From: an uncultured Oscillospiraceae bacterium
GTDB taxonomy: Bacteria > Bacillota > Clostridia > Oscillospirales > Ruminococcaceae
Assembly: GCA_910579125.1 (NCBI GenBank)
Contig: CAJTTH010000003.1
Coordinates: 1 to 64,000, forward strand
Direction: 5' to 3'
Length of the DNA: 64,000 bases
Shown: positions 16,660-25,454 of the stretch, piece by piece
Position numbering within the stretch: position 1 is the first letter of the stretch
How the letters are laid out: the number at the start of each line of letters is the position of its first letter
Notes under the pieces: generated by a model
Databases searched by the model: none
What the model was told of the DNA's origin: nothing
Seen by the model: the letters and a program-made list of their open reading frames with translations, nothing else
Made by a program: the position numbers and the translations under genes

Positions 16660-19581
16660 TTAACTCCGCAGCTTTCTCTCGTACCATTCCTGCTTGGTCA
16701 TAAGCACCTGACGCGGCTTTGAGCCCTCATAGGGACCGACAATGCCCATTTTCTCCATGGTGTCGATTATTCTCGCCGCTCTGCCGTAGCCGAGCTTCAG
16801 ATGCCGCTGTAAAGCGGAAGTGCTCGCCTGTCCCGCTGTCACAACGAACTCTATCGCGTCGTCCAGCTTTTCGTCGCGGTCGTCCCCCTCGGAATCGTCC
16901 TCAGGTGCTGAATTTTTGTCGCCCGAGCTTACAATCTCCGCTTGACGCTCAATCTCCGCCATAATACTCTCGTCGTACTCCGCACGGAACGTCTGCGTGA
17001 TAAACTCTGTGACACGCTCCACCTCGTCGTCCGAAACGTAGCAGCCCTGCAGTCGTATCGGCTTCTGAACTCCCACGGGCATATACAGCATATCGCCGTT
17101 TCCGAGGAGCTTTTCAGCGCCGCTCGCGTCGAGAATTACACGGCTGTCGATATTCGACGAAACCAACAACGCGATACGGCTCGGGATATTGCCCTTGATA
17201 AGTCCCGTAACCACCTGTACGGTAGGCTTCTGGGTCGCGATAACAAGGTGCATTCCCGCCGCTCTCGCCTTCTGCGCGAGACGGACGATACTGTCCTCGA
17301 CGTCCTTGGGCGACGCCATCATCAAATCGGCAAGCTCGTCGATAAAGATGACGATATGCGGCATACGCTCCAGTTCGTCATCGTCCTTGGCAACATCGTT
17401 AAATCCGTCGATATTGCGCACGTTATTCTCAGAAAAGAGCGTATAGCGGCGCTCCATTTCCGTGACCGCCCACGCGAGCGCTCCCGCCGCCTTTTTCGGC
17501 TCGGTAACGACGGGTATCAGCAGATGAGGAATGCCGTTGTACATCATAAACTCAACCTGCTTTGGGTCGACCATTATCAGCCGCACGTCGTCGGGCGTCG
17601 ACTTCATCAGAATACTCATTATCAGCGAGTTCACGCAGACAGACTTGCCCGAACCCGTAGTTCCCGCGATAAGCAGATGCGGCATTTTCGTGATGTTGCA
17701 TGTAACGGAATTGCCGCTGATGTCCTTTCCGAGAACCGTTTCCAGCTTTTTGTTGAACGACTTTTTAAAATCCGGCGTATCGACAAGCTCACGGAAAAAT
17801 ACAGTATCCTTGACCTTGTTCGGTATTTCAATGCCGACCGCAGCTTTATTCGGAACGGGCGCGATACGCACGCCGCTCACGGCGAGGTTAAGCGCGACAT
17901 CGTCCGCGAGGTTGGATATCTTGCTTATCTTCACGCCTGGCGCGGGCTGTAGCTCATAGCGCGTAACGGACGGTCCTCGACTCGCCCCGAGATAGGTAGT
18001 CTGTACGCCGAAGCTCTTCAGCGTTTCAACGAGCTTGTCCGCGTTGCGGCGTATCTCCACGTCGATATCCGCTTGCTGAACGGGCTTTTTTACGGGGTTA
18101 AGCAAATTCATCGGCGGCAGTGTATACACCTCCGAAAGCGTGACCTGATCGCCGCCGCTTCTGAACGGCTCGCTGCCTAACGGAGCGATCTCTCGGCTCG
18201 GATCGGTTTTGGAAACCGGCGGCTCGACAAAACCCGAATTTCCCTGTAACGGACGGTTCTCGTTGATAATATCGTCGAGATCGAACGGCAGCTCCGCCTC
18301 GTCAACATCGGAAATATCGTCGGCGCTCCCCTCCCCCGCCAGCTTGTCCGAGGTGGTGACGTCCTTTTTCGGCGCGTCGACTATTCTCGAAACACGCGCG
18401 GGACCCTTTTCCGCGTTCAGCTTGTCGAGTGCGTCAATTATCGGCACCAAGTCCGCGTCGCCGTCCTCGAATTTGTTGGGGTCGGGCGGCTCGGGGTCGC
18501 GCATTATCGGATGCCGCTTTTCCATATACTTTTTCAGCGCCTGTTGGTAATCGCGGCTGTCCTGCTTCTGCTCTTCAATAAGCTCCGCAGACTGTTCCTG
18601 TTTTGGCAGCTTGAGCGGCGGCTCCTTTTTGGCATCAAGCGGCTCGGGCATATCGAATTTATCCGCGGATTTCTCCGGCTTTTTGGGCGCGGGAGTTTCC
18701 TCAAGCGGCTTGCCCACGCTGTTCACCACGTCGCGCATATCGTCGAGCTTACGCTGCTTTTCAATTTCCCTCTCGGCGAATTTTTCGCGCTGTCTTTGCT
18801 CGCGCTTAAACTGCTGCTCCTGTTCACGCCGCGTCTGCTTTTCCTGCTGAATACGGCGGTACTCTTCGTTTGCGATAGCCGCTTCCTCGCGGCGACGCTC
18901 GTTCTTTTCGGCAACGTTATCGCCAACGCTGCGGAAAAATCCCCCGATACCCGAAAACAACTCAGGCAGCGGAATGTTGATGATGAGCAGCAGCGCAACA
19001 AGAACCGCGATAATTATGATGATAGTCGCGCCGAGCCTGCCGAGAAACAGCAGCGGAACGCCGAGTATCAGCGCGAACACCCCGCCGCCGCTGAATGAAA
19101 CGCCGTTCTTGTAAAGGTTGACGAACACCTCGCCGAAGTTCTCTCCGCGAACCTCGCCGACGGAGAATATCTCCACCGCCGCGCACAGCAGAATGATAAA
19201 CAGCGAAATTCTGAAGATCGTGAACGCGATCGTATTGTTCGGCTTGCCCGCCGATATAGCGACCGCCGCGTAGATCATAAGCGGTCCGACGGCATACGCC
19301 GCAAACCCGAAAAGTCCGTGCATTACGTCAAACAGCGCTTTCCAGCCCATACTCCCCGGAATAAGCGCCAGCAGCGTCAGCACAACACCCAGCGCAAGCA
19401 TTATGACCGAGCAGATGTGACGGCGGCGTATGCTTCTGCGGAGCGCCTCCTCGCGGATACGCTGCGCCTCCAACTCCGCCGCTTTCTTGGAGCGCGATTT
19501 CGCCGCCGTTGACGATCTTGATTTCCCCGTATTTCCCGCGCTTTTTGCCGTGCCGCGCGAGGTCGTTTTTCTCTCTGCCAT
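16660..19581 (-). CDS. ftsK: FtsK/SpoIIIE-family DNA translocase
   Basis: 973 residues. The N-terminus is basic and Ser/Arg-rich, then about four membrane helices (residues about 55-205), a long charged Glu/Lys/Arg/Gln coiled-coil linker (about 225-480), the alpha domain, and the RecA-like motor with Walker A LIAGTTGSGKSVCVNSLI and Walker B HIVIFIDELADLMM. The C-terminal gamma winged helix (TSALQRHLKLGYGRAARIIDTMEKMGIVGP) recognises KOPS/SRS-type DNA signals. It pumps chromosomal DNA through the division or sporulation septum. Its longer linker than Bacillus SpoIIIE is within the family range. It lies between uppP and the radical SAM gene with gaps of 50 and 18 bases. Confidence 0.92.
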   Translation of the reverse strand: MAERKTTSRGTAKSAGNTGKSRSSTAAKSRSKKAAELEAQRIREEALRRSIRRRHICSVIMLALGVVLTLLALIPGSMGWKALFDVMHGLFGFAAYAVGPLMIYAAVAISAGKPNNTIAFTIFRISLFIILLCAAVEIFSVGEVRGENFGEVFVNLYKNGVSFSGGGVFALILGVPLLFLGRLGATIIIIIAVLVALLLIINIPLPELFSGIGGFFRSVGDNVAEKNERRREEAAIANEEYRRIQQEKQTRREQEQQFKREQRQREKFAEREIEKQRKLDDMRDVVNSVGKPLEETPAPKKPEKSADKFDMPEPLDAKKEPPLKLPKQEQSAELIEEQKQDSRDYQQALKKYMEKRHPIMRDPEPPDPNKFEDGDADLVPIIDALDKLNAEKGPARVSRIVDAPKKDVTTSDKLAGEGSADDISDVDEAELPFDLDDIINENRPLQGNSGFVEPPVSKTDPSREIAPLGSEPFRSGGDQVTLSEVYTLPPMNLLNPVKKPVQQADIDVEIRRNADKLVETLKSFGVQTTYLGASRGPSVTRYELQPAPGVKISKISNLADDVALNLAVSGVRIAPVPNKAAVGIEIPNKVKDTVFFRELVDTPDFKKSFNKKLETVLGKDISGNSVTCNITKMPHLLIAGTTGSGKSVCVNSLIMSILMKSTPDDVRLIMVDPKQVEFMMYNGIPHLLIPVVTEPKKAAGALAWAVTEMERRYTLFSENNVRNIDGFNDVAKDDDELERMPHIVIFIDELADLMMASPKDVEDSIVRLAQKARAAGMHLVIATQKPTVQVVTGLIKGNIPSRIALLVSSNIDSRVILDASGAEKLLGNGDMLYMPVGVQKPIRLQGCYVSDDEVERVTEFITQTFRAEYDESIMAEIERQAEIVSSGDKNSAPEDDSEGDDRDEKLDDAIEFVVTAGQASTSALQRHLKLGYGRAARIIDTMEKMGIVGPYEGSKPRQVLMTKQEWYERKLRS

Positions 19582-19631
19582 TTTTATCTTTCCTTTATGT
19601 ATTATTTTCCCTTATTACTTAACCAAACAAA

Positions 19632-20504
19632 TTATTTGCCGAACAACGAAGCGATAGTCACTCCCGAAGCGTGCTCCCAGATACCGCCGAGAATACACAG
19701 CACGCCTATCAGCAGCGTATAAACGCCGAAAATCTTGAAACGATCCTTGTCGAGCAGCCACTTAACGAGCTTTATCGCGAGAAATCCCACGACTGCCGCG
19801 GTAACGAAGCCAATGCCGAGCATTACCCAATCAAGCTCCACATCGGATTTCAGAGCATCGCCGATTTCGAGGACGCTGCCGCCGAGTATTGCGGGTATTC
19901 CGAGTATAAACGCGAACATTACCGCCGTGTTCTTCTCCAGACCGCAGAACAGTCCTGCCGCCGTCGTCGAACCCGAGCGCGATACTCCCGGAAACAGCGC
20001 CACGCATTGGAACAAACCGACCGCGACCGCGTCCTTGACCTTCATCTGCTCGCCCGTTTTCGTGCCGTCGCTGCATTTATCGGAGAGAAACAGCAGCACC
20101 GCAGTAAACAGAAACGCAACGCCCTCGAAGATAATGTCGCCGTCGCCTTGCCGCGAGGTGAAAAAGTCCTTGACGAAATACACGGGCACCAAAATAAGCG
20201 TGGCGATTATCACCATAAACACCATTCTGCGGTTTGAGTTCATTTCCCTCCACGAGAATTTCCCCTTGAAGATATCCGCGAACATCAGGAAAAACTCCTT
20301 TATCATGCCGAGTATCGTTCGCCAGAACGCCGCAAAAACCGCAACGAGAGTTCCGAGGTGCAGCACTATCGACAAAACGAGTGCCGTTTCCCCCGAATAT
20401 CCCGTGATATGCTGAACCACCGAAAGATGTCCCGAGCTTGACACCGGCAGGAACTCCGTCAGTCCCTGTACTATCGCCTGTATTATCACATTTATGTAGT
20501 CCAT
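19632..20504 (-). CDS. uppP: undecaprenyl-diphosphate phosphatase
   Basis: 290 residues of hydrophobic, multi-spanning protein. The signature motifs of the BacA/UppP family are present: IVQGLTEFLPVSSSGHLSV near the N-terminus and FPGVSRSGSTTAAGL in the second half, which together make the phosphatase active site. It recycles the lipid carrier for peptidoglycan and other wall polymers by removing a phosphate from undecaprenyl diphosphate at the outer face of the membrane. High expression gives bacitracin tolerance in other species. It is embedded in the tepA-ftsK operon. Confidence 0.94.
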   Translation of the reverse strand: MDYINVIIQAIVQGLTEFLPVSSSGHLSVVQHITGYSGETALVLSIVLHLGTLVAVFAAFWRTILGMIKEFFLMFADIFKGKFSWREMNSNRRMVFMVIIATLILVPVYFVKDFFTSRQGDGDIIFEGVAFLFTAVLLFLSDKCSDGTKTGEQMKVKDAVAVGLFQCVALFPGVSRSGSTTAAGLFCGLEKNTAVMFAFILGIPAILGGSVLEIGDALKSDVELDWVMLGIGFVTAAVVGFLAIKLVKWLLDKDRFKIFGVYTLLIGVLCILGGIWEHASGVTIASLFGK

Positions 20505-20554
20505 AATATTCCCCTTTATATGTACCCCCGACGGGTTGCCGCCGAGGTCAGAAT

Positions 20555-20692
20555 TCAGTTGCCGTTAGAAAGCATCGTCCGCATTACGTCGAAAGCCATT
20601 GCACTCTTGATATGCTTGTCGAGCTTTTCCTCGGTGTTCTGCCGTTCAGGCTTTGCGGATGTCTCGTTCGGGTCTGTTATCTCATAGTTCAT
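20555..20692 (-). CDS. 45-residue hypothetical protein coupled to the TepA-like gene
   Basis: The ATG at 20692 overlaps the stop of the upstream protease gene in an ATGA arrangement, a strong sign of a real, translationally coupled gene. The 45-residue product is polar with a central acidic/basic region (NEETSAKPERQ-like composition, then EEKLDKHIKSAMAFDVMR) and no membrane segment. In Bacillus the tepA gene is also followed by a very small gene (ylzJ), but I cannot claim homology by eye. Function unknown. Confidence 0.6.
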   Translation of the reverse strand: MNYEITDPNETSAKPERQNTEEKLDKHIKSAMAFDVMRTMLSNGN

Positions 20693-21567
20693 CTTTCACC
20701 ACTCCAATCTCCCAATCTCATATCGCCGCGCGAAAGTCCGCCGTCGGATTCGCTTACCGCAGCGGCGGCTGACTTGGGTTTTCTTCCGCGCCGCGCCGCG
20801 GTTTCCGACTTGACGGACTTGGCTGTGGAAGCAACCTTTTTCGCAGTCGTTTTCCGCGCAGAACCCTTGGGTCTGCCGCGCGGCGATTTATTTTCCTTTT
20901 CAATGAGCTTGTACAGGCACTTCACCGCGTCGGACAGCGATCCAAGGTTGTCGATAAGCCCCTCCTTAACCGCCGCCTTGCCCTCCAGTACCGTGCCCAC
21001 GTCGAGTACAAGCTCGTCGCGCTCCATCATCAGCTCCTTGAAACGCTCGGATTTCATTTTGCTGTTGGAGGTAACGAACCGCGTAATGCGCTCCTGCATC
21101 TTCTCGAAGTAGTGCATGGTCTGCGGAACGCCCAGCATCATGCCGTTCATACGCACCGGGTGTATCGTCATTGTCGCCGACGGCACAATAAAGCTCTGCT
21201 TCGCCGACACCGCAAGCGGCACGCCTATCGAATGTCCGCCGCCCACGACAATGGAGACTGTCGGCTTCGACATACCCGCGATAAGCTCCGCGATCGCAAG
21301 CCCCGCCTCGACGTCGCCGCCGACGGTGTTCAGCAGAACGAGCAAGCCCTCAATACTGCTGTCCTCCTCTATAGCGACGAGTGCGGGAATAATATGCTCA
21401 TACTTGGTGGTCTTGTTCTGCGGCGGAAGAATGTAATGCCCCTCGATCTGTCCGATTATAGACAGACAGCGGATATTATGCGGAGCGTTGTTCGCCGCGA
21501 CAATTCCCGTATCAATGATCTGTTGGTTCTGCTCCTCCGAAAAAGGAGCATTGTTTTCATCGCTCAT
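20689..21567 (-). CDS. ClpP-fold serine protease, TepA-like, with basic AT-hook-like tail
   Basis: 292 residues. The core (about 25-200) is a ClpP/crotonase-fold protease of the TepA type: GLLVLLNTVGGDVEAGLAIAE, the catalytic Ser in GGGHSIGVPLAVSA, and the His in TIHPVRMNG. A C-terminal extension of about 70 residues is very rich in Lys, Arg, Ser and Ala and contains two AT-hook-like cores, SPRGRPKGS and RRGRKPKS; Bacillus TepA lacks such a tail as far as I recall. No signal peptide, so the protein should be cytoplasmic. TepA family proteins are linked to secretion and to degradation of spore proteins. The tail may bind nucleic acid or the membrane; this is inference. It heads the operon with uppP and ftsK. 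Confidence 0.82.
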   Translation of the reverse strand: MSDENNAPFSEEQNQQIIDTGIVAANNAPHNIRCLSIIGQIEGHYILPPQNKTTKYEHIIPALVAIEEDSSIEGLLVLLNTVGGDVEAGLAIAELIAGMSKPTVSIVVGGGHSIGVPLAVSAKQSFIVPSATMTIHPVRMNGMMLGVPQTMHYFEKMQERITRFVTSNSKMKSERFKELMMERDELVLDVGTVLEGKAAVKEGLIDNLGSLSDAVKCLYKLIEKENKSPRGRPKGSARKTTAKKVASTAKSVKSETAARRGRKPKSAAAAVSESDGGLSRGDMRLGDWSGER

Positions 21568-21673
21568 ACTTATCTCCTCTTGTTTTTGAAAGTATTATTT
21601 CACAACAAAAAGGAAATATGCGCGGCGCTGTTCAAACAGGCAAAAACAGCCCGAACACAACTATACATTGTAT

Positions 21674-21702
21674 ATTATACCACAACTCAAAACAAATTTC
21701 AA
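21674..21702 (-). promoter_or_regulatory. promoter of the tepA-uppP-ftsK operon
   Basis: TTGAAA (21702-21697) and TATAAT (21679-21674) on the minus strand, 17 bases apart, with about 105 bases of leader before the protease gene. Confidence 0.65.
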
Positions 21703-21736
21703 TATTTTTTACAAAAAACGGGCACGCAATTTGTTA

Positions 21737-21776
21737 CAAAAAGGCGGCTCGGGAATAAAGAGGTCTCCCAAGCCGC
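21737..21776 (-). terminator. terminator of the sipL-spoIVA operon
   Basis: On the minus strand GCGGCTTGGGA pairs with CCCGAGCCGC (a bulged, GC-rich stem) and is followed by TTTTT, about 30 bases past the spoIVA stop. Confidence 0.8.
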
Positions 21777-21807
21777 GTTATAAAAAGGAGGATCAAACGA
21801 ACGTATT

Positions 21808-23283
21808 TTAGAGAATAATGCAGATAAGCCCGCCGCAGCCGTCATTGATAATGCGCTGAATGGTCTCCTGCAATTTCAGCCGCGCGTCAACTGGCATTCT
21901 GTTGAGCTTGTTGTGTAAACCCTCGTTTACAAGGTCGGAGAGCGATTTGCCGAAGATATTGCTCTCCCAGATTTTGGTAGGATTTTCCTCAAAATCGTTG
22001 AGCAAATACGTTATCAGTTCCTCGGACTGCTTTTCTGTGCCGACTATCGGGTTTATCTCGGTTGTGATATTCGCGCTCATCATGTGTATCGACGGCGCGG
22101 AGGCTTTCAGGCGCACACCATACTTGCCGCCCTGCTTGATTATCTCAGGTTCCTCGAGCGTGAGTTCGTCCATCTGCGGCAGAACTATACCATACCCCGT
22201 TGCCGCCACCTCGTCGAGTGCGTTCTTCACACGCTCGTATTTGCGCTTTATGCCTGCAAGCTCTATCATACAAGGCATAAGATCGTTTTCGCCGTTAAGT
22301 TCAAGACCCGTTGCCTCACCGAGAATTTTGTAGAAAAGCTCGTTTTGCAGCATAATGTCGATTATTCCCGAGCCCGTGCCCAGGTCCAGCTCCTCGGCGA
22401 CCGCGCGTTTTACATACTCGCAGTCGGAGATAGCGTCTGCGGCGGCTTTAACGTCGTTTATTCCGACGATTTCTGCGGCAGCCGACTTGATACAGCCTAT
22501 AACGTCCTTTTTCAGCCAATGCTCCTTGTCGAGCGCGGTTATCCAGCGCGGCATGCGTATCTTGACCTCGCGCACGGGGAATTTCAGCAAAACAGCGCCA
22601 AGTATCCCGCGTATGCCCTCCTCGTCGAGGTCAACGCAGTTCACGGGGATAACGTCCGTTCCGTACTTTTCGCAGAGCTGCTCGGCGAGCGCGCGGCTCT
22701 CGGGACTTTTGGGGTTCTCGCAGTTCAGCAGAACAACGAACGGCTTGTTAATCTCGTTGAGCTCACCGATAATGCGCTCCTCCGCCTCCTCGTACTCTCC
22801 GCGCGGAATATCGGTGATGCTGCCGTCGGTCGTTACAACGATACCGATGGTGGAATGGTCGGTGATGACCTTGCGCGTGCCGACCTCCGCCGCCATATTG
22901 AACGGTATCTCCTCGTCGAACCAAGGTGTCATGACCATTCTCGGGGCTTCGTTCTCAATGTAGCCTATAGCGCTGGGAACGATATATCCCACGCAGTCTA
23001 TCAGCCGGACGTTCATCTTTACACCGTCCTCAAGCTCGATCGCGACCGCCTCCTCGGGCACGAACTTCGGCTCGGTCGTCATTATCGTCTTACCCGCCGA
23101 GGATTGCGGCAGCTCGTCATTGGCGCGCTCGCGGCGGAACTCGTCGGGAATATTCGGGATAACAAGGCTGTTCATAAAGCGGCTGATAAAGGTCGACTTT
23201 CCCGAACGCACCGGACCCACTATCCCGAGATAGATATTGCCGCCCGTTCGTCTGGCAATATCGGAATAAATTGAATGATTCAT
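21808..23283 (-). CDS. spoIVA: stage IV sporulation protein A, spore coat morphogenetic ATPase
   Basis: 491 residues from ATG 23283; a GTG four codons earlier is too close to the AAAGGAG to be used well. The N-terminal NTPase domain has Walker A GPVRSGKST (Lys about 29), followed by the very conserved SpoIVA stretches IPNIPDEFRRERANDELPQS and TTEPKFVPEEAV, and DCVGYIVPSAIGY. SpoIVA polymerises on the forespore surface using ATP and forms the base of the coat. The C-terminus ends with the short CGGLICIIL-type tail that anchors SpoIVA. It lies 18 bases after the sipL-type gene, whose product in Clostridioides binds SpoIVA, so the operon brings the two partners together. Confidence 0.95.
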   Translation of the reverse strand: MNHSIYSDIARRTGGNIYLGIVGPVRSGKSTFISRFMNSLVIPNIPDEFRRERANDELPQSSAGKTIMTTEPKFVPEEAVAIELEDGVKMNVRLIDCVGYIVPSAIGYIENEAPRMVMTPWFDEEIPFNMAAEVGTRKVITDHSTIGIVVTTDGSITDIPRGEYEEAEERIIGELNEINKPFVVLLNCENPKSPESRALAEQLCEKYGTDVIPVNCVDLDEEGIRGILGAVLLKFPVREVKIRMPRWITALDKEHWLKKDVIGCIKSAAAEIVGINDVKAAADAISDCEYVKRAVAEELDLGTGSGIIDIMLQNELFYKILGEATGLELNGENDLMPCMIELAGIKRKYERVKNALDEVAATGYGIVLPQMDELTLEEPEIIKQGGKYGVRLKASAPSIHMMSANITTEINPIVGTEKQSEELITYLLNDFEENPTKIWESNIFGKSLSDLVNEGLHNKLNRMPVDARLKLQETIQRIINDGCGGLICIIL

Positions 23284-23301
23284 ATTATTTGTCACGCTCC
23301 T

Positions 23302-24843
23302 TTATACTGTCGGAATGAGGATCATGCCTGAAAGCGGCGCGTCGCAGTCCTCTATCTCATTTTCCTCCATAAGTGCCTTAACAGTGGTATTGTAGCGCTT
23401 TGCAATGCTCCAGCAGTCGGAGGAATCGTCCGTGTAGCATATTCTGAGCGCAAATTCGTCTGATTTGTCCTTCGGCTTATCCTCGCGTACAGTGACAGCG
23501 CTTATCACCTCAACGGGCTTGCTGTTATGAAGTATTGCGGTAAATTCAAGCGCAGTCGAAAGCTCAAGACCGCCGTCGGACTTTATCGAAAATCCCGTGT
23601 CGGTGACCATTACGTTAAAGTCGATCATCGTATCCTCTGTTACGTTCGCGGCAGGGATAACCTGTTCGACAGCCTCCTGCTTCTCGGCACAGAACGGCAC
23701 ACCGTCGGTGTTTGTGCCGAACGCTCTGCAATAAAGCTGCCCCGTGAGCACAAGCTCTCCGTCGGGCTTCGGACGGCAGACAGGATTTTTCAGCTCGCTG
23801 GAAACATCCCACACCGACCGCACGTCCTCCTTGTCGGTGGTGAGCTCCGTGCGCACCGACAGGTTCTGCGTGACCGTTCTCGGTTCTGTCGATATCTTCA
23901 GCAGATTTGCGGTGAACTCCGTTTCGTAGTCTGTGGAATAAACGTCGGTCGGTATCTGCGCGGTCTCCTCAAGCTGCGCACGGACGCGGCATTCCACCAA
24001 CAGCTCGCATGAGATAATGCCGCTGTCGGACTTCGGAATAAGCTCGCAGTTCATCACGCCTATTTCGGGGAACGTCTTGTGCGCGTCGGTTATGCCGTTT
24101 ATGTCGAGAATAGCGCTTACGGGAATATCCGCCGACATTTTTTCGGTCTCGGAGCAGCCGTTGGTCTCGGGGTTGAAAACGCCGTACAGCGCGTTTATTG
24201 TGACCGTACCCTTTAACACCGCCTTATCCGCAATAACGCGCAGATCGGTTATTTTCGGCACGGTGTCGCATTGCAGAATAAACGCTATTCCCGACGCGCC
24301 CGTTTCTATCTCCTCGCGGACAATAAGCTGCTTATCCGCGCAGAGCGTTTCGCCGCAGCAGCCGATCTCGCGGGTGCGTAACTGCAGACCGTCGGGCATT
24401 TCGGGGAGCGCGTATCCGACGCTTGAGACCGCTTTAATGTGGCAGGATACCGCGCCGCGGACGTCGATACGTCTGGGGCTTACCGCGCGGCAGTTGCAGT
24501 AGTCGGTCTTCATCTGCAGCGATACAACCGGCGAAACGGCGGCTGCTCCCTTTCGGCTCATATCAACGGTTTTGGAATAGGTATAACGCTGGTCGATACA
24601 GAAAACGTCAGCGCTGCTCTCGGCGAGGTAGAGCACCTTTATGTACACTACTCCGTCAATGTTCAGCTTGCAGTCGCCCGATACGCTGTACGACACGATC
24701 TTCGGCGTCAACGTGCATGACAATATTTTGAAAATGTCGGGACAGTAATCGGGCAGTACATAGTCAAGCTCAACGCCCTGCTCCGACTGTCCGTCAAAAA
24801 CGGTCTCGTCGATATGTACCGCAGATCTGGTGATTTCTTCCAT
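23302..24843 (-). CDS. sipL: DUF3794/LysM protein, SipL-like SpoIVA partner
   Basis: 513 residues from ATG 24843 with a perfect AAGGAGG. Repeated DUF3794-type segments fill most of the protein (for example ELDYVLPDYCPDIFKIL near the start, and two similar beta-rich repeats around residues 180-300 and 310-450). The last 50 residues form a LysM domain (WSIAKRYNTTVKALMEENEI). This architecture is that of SipL of Clostridioides difficile, which takes the place of Bacillus SpoVID and binds SpoIVA through its LysM domain during coat encasement. Position directly upstream of spoIVA and a sigma-E-like promoter support the assignment. Other DUF3794-LysM proteins exist, so the symbol carries some risk. 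Confidence 0.83.
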   Translation of the reverse strand: MEEITRSAVHIDETVFDGQSEQGVELDYVLPDYCPDIFKILSCTLTPKIVSYSVSGDCKLNIDGVVYIKVLYLAESSADVFCIDQRYTYSKTVDMSRKGAAAVSPVVSLQMKTDYCNCRAVSPRRIDVRGAVSCHIKAVSSVGYALPEMPDGLQLRTREIGCCGETLCADKQLIVREEIETGASGIAFILQCDTVPKITDLRVIADKAVLKGTVTINALYGVFNPETNGCSETEKMSADIPVSAILDINGITDAHKTFPEIGVMNCELIPKSDSGIISCELLVECRVRAQLEETAQIPTDVYSTDYETEFTANLLKISTEPRTVTQNLSVRTELTTDKEDVRSVWDVSSELKNPVCRPKPDGELVLTGQLYCRAFGTNTDGVPFCAEKQEAVEQVIPAANVTEDTMIDFNVMVTDTGFSIKSDGGLELSTALEFTAILHNSKPVEVISAVTVREDKPKDKSDEFALRICYTDDSSDCWSIAKRYNTTVKALMEENEIEDCDAPLSGMILIPTV

Positions 24844-24885
24844 AGTAATCCTCCTTGTTGTGGCGTAAAATGCTTTATCGCTAGT

Positions 24886-24914
24886 ATTGTATGCTTGTAT
24901 AGAGGCAAGTATGA
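24886..24914 (-). promoter_or_regulatory. sigma-E-type (mother cell) promoter of sipL-spoIVA
   Basis: On the minus strand TCATACT (24914-24908) and CATACAAT (24893-24886) are 14 bases apart. The -10 is identical to the sigma-E consensus CATACAAT and the -35 resembles KMATATT. No sigma-A promoter is seen closer, and early mother-cell expression is expected for these genes. Confidence 0.6.
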
Positions 24915-24947
24915 TAGTTTGGACATTTTTTCGGAAAATATTTCCTG

Positions 24948-24976
24948 TTGACAAAGACGCGATTAAATGCTATAAT
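24948..24976 (+). promoter_or_regulatory. sigma-A promoter of the perR-like gene
   Basis: TTGACA (24948-24953) and TATAAT (24971-24976), exactly 17 bases apart, 32 bases before the start codon. It is divergent from the sipL promoter. Confidence 0.8.
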
Positions 24977-25008
24977 AACAGTAGCTTTTACCGATAAGGT
25001 GGTTTTTT

Positions 25009-25413
25009 ATGACTGTTACGGCCAACCGCAAGTTTTCAAAGCAGCGCGAGTTAATTTACAATCGGATAAAAAATTACCCCGTCCACCCTACCGCGGACGA
25101 GGTATACACGGCGCTGAAAAAAGAGCACCCCAATCTGAGCATAGGCACGGTTTACCGAAATCTGCATTTGCTCTCGGAAACGGGAATGCTCATCAGAATA
25201 CATATCGACAACTCACCGGAGCGCTTTGACGCACGGACCGACAAACACTGCCACATGCTCTGCAAGCGCTGCGGACGCGTTTTCGATATCGAATGCGAGA
25301 CCCCCGACGGTATCGAGGAGCGCGTTCTCAAAAGGCACGGGCATATAATCACGGACGTTTCACTCAACCTAAAGGGGATTTGCGGCGAATGCGCCGAAAA
25401 CGACAATATATAA
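25009..25413 (+). CDS. perR: Fur-family regulator, PerR-like peroxide sensor
   Basis: 134 residues; AAGGTGG precedes the ATG. The winged helix (VHPTADEVYTALKKEHPNLSIGTVYRNLHLLSETGML) is followed by the dimer domain with RFDARTDKHCHMLCKRCGRVFDIE. The ligands expected for the regulatory metal of PerR are there: the His of VHPTAD, Asp of RFD, the HCH pair and Asp of FDIE. Two CxxC pairs (CKRC and CGEC) make the structural zinc site. It probably represses peroxide defence genes and is inactivated by metal-catalysed His oxidation. Rubrerythrin, 2 kb away, is a likely target. Fur or Zur function cannot be fully excluded. Confidence 0.8.
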   Translation: MTVTANRKFSKQRELIYNRIKNYPVHPTADEVYTALKKEHPNLSIGTVYRNLHLLSETGMLIRIHIDNSPERFDARTDKHCHMLCKRCGRVFDIECETPDGIEERVLKRHGHIITDVSLNLKGICGECAENDNI

Positions 25414-25418
25414 AGACA

Positions 25419-25446
25419 AAAAGCCCGAGCATTGCCCGGGCTTTGT
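25419..25446. terminator. bidirectional terminator between perR and putP
   Basis: AAAAGCCCGAG and CCCGGGCTTTG form a short GC-rich hairpin with A- and T-runs on either side, in the 40 bases between the two convergent genes. Confidence 0.75.
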
Positions 25447-25454
25447 TATTCAAA

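Noticed and set aside
22084..23274. Long plus-strand frame within spoIVA
   Set aside because: Fully antisense to an unmistakable SpoIVA; the predicted product is His/Arg/Tyr-rich with no domain.
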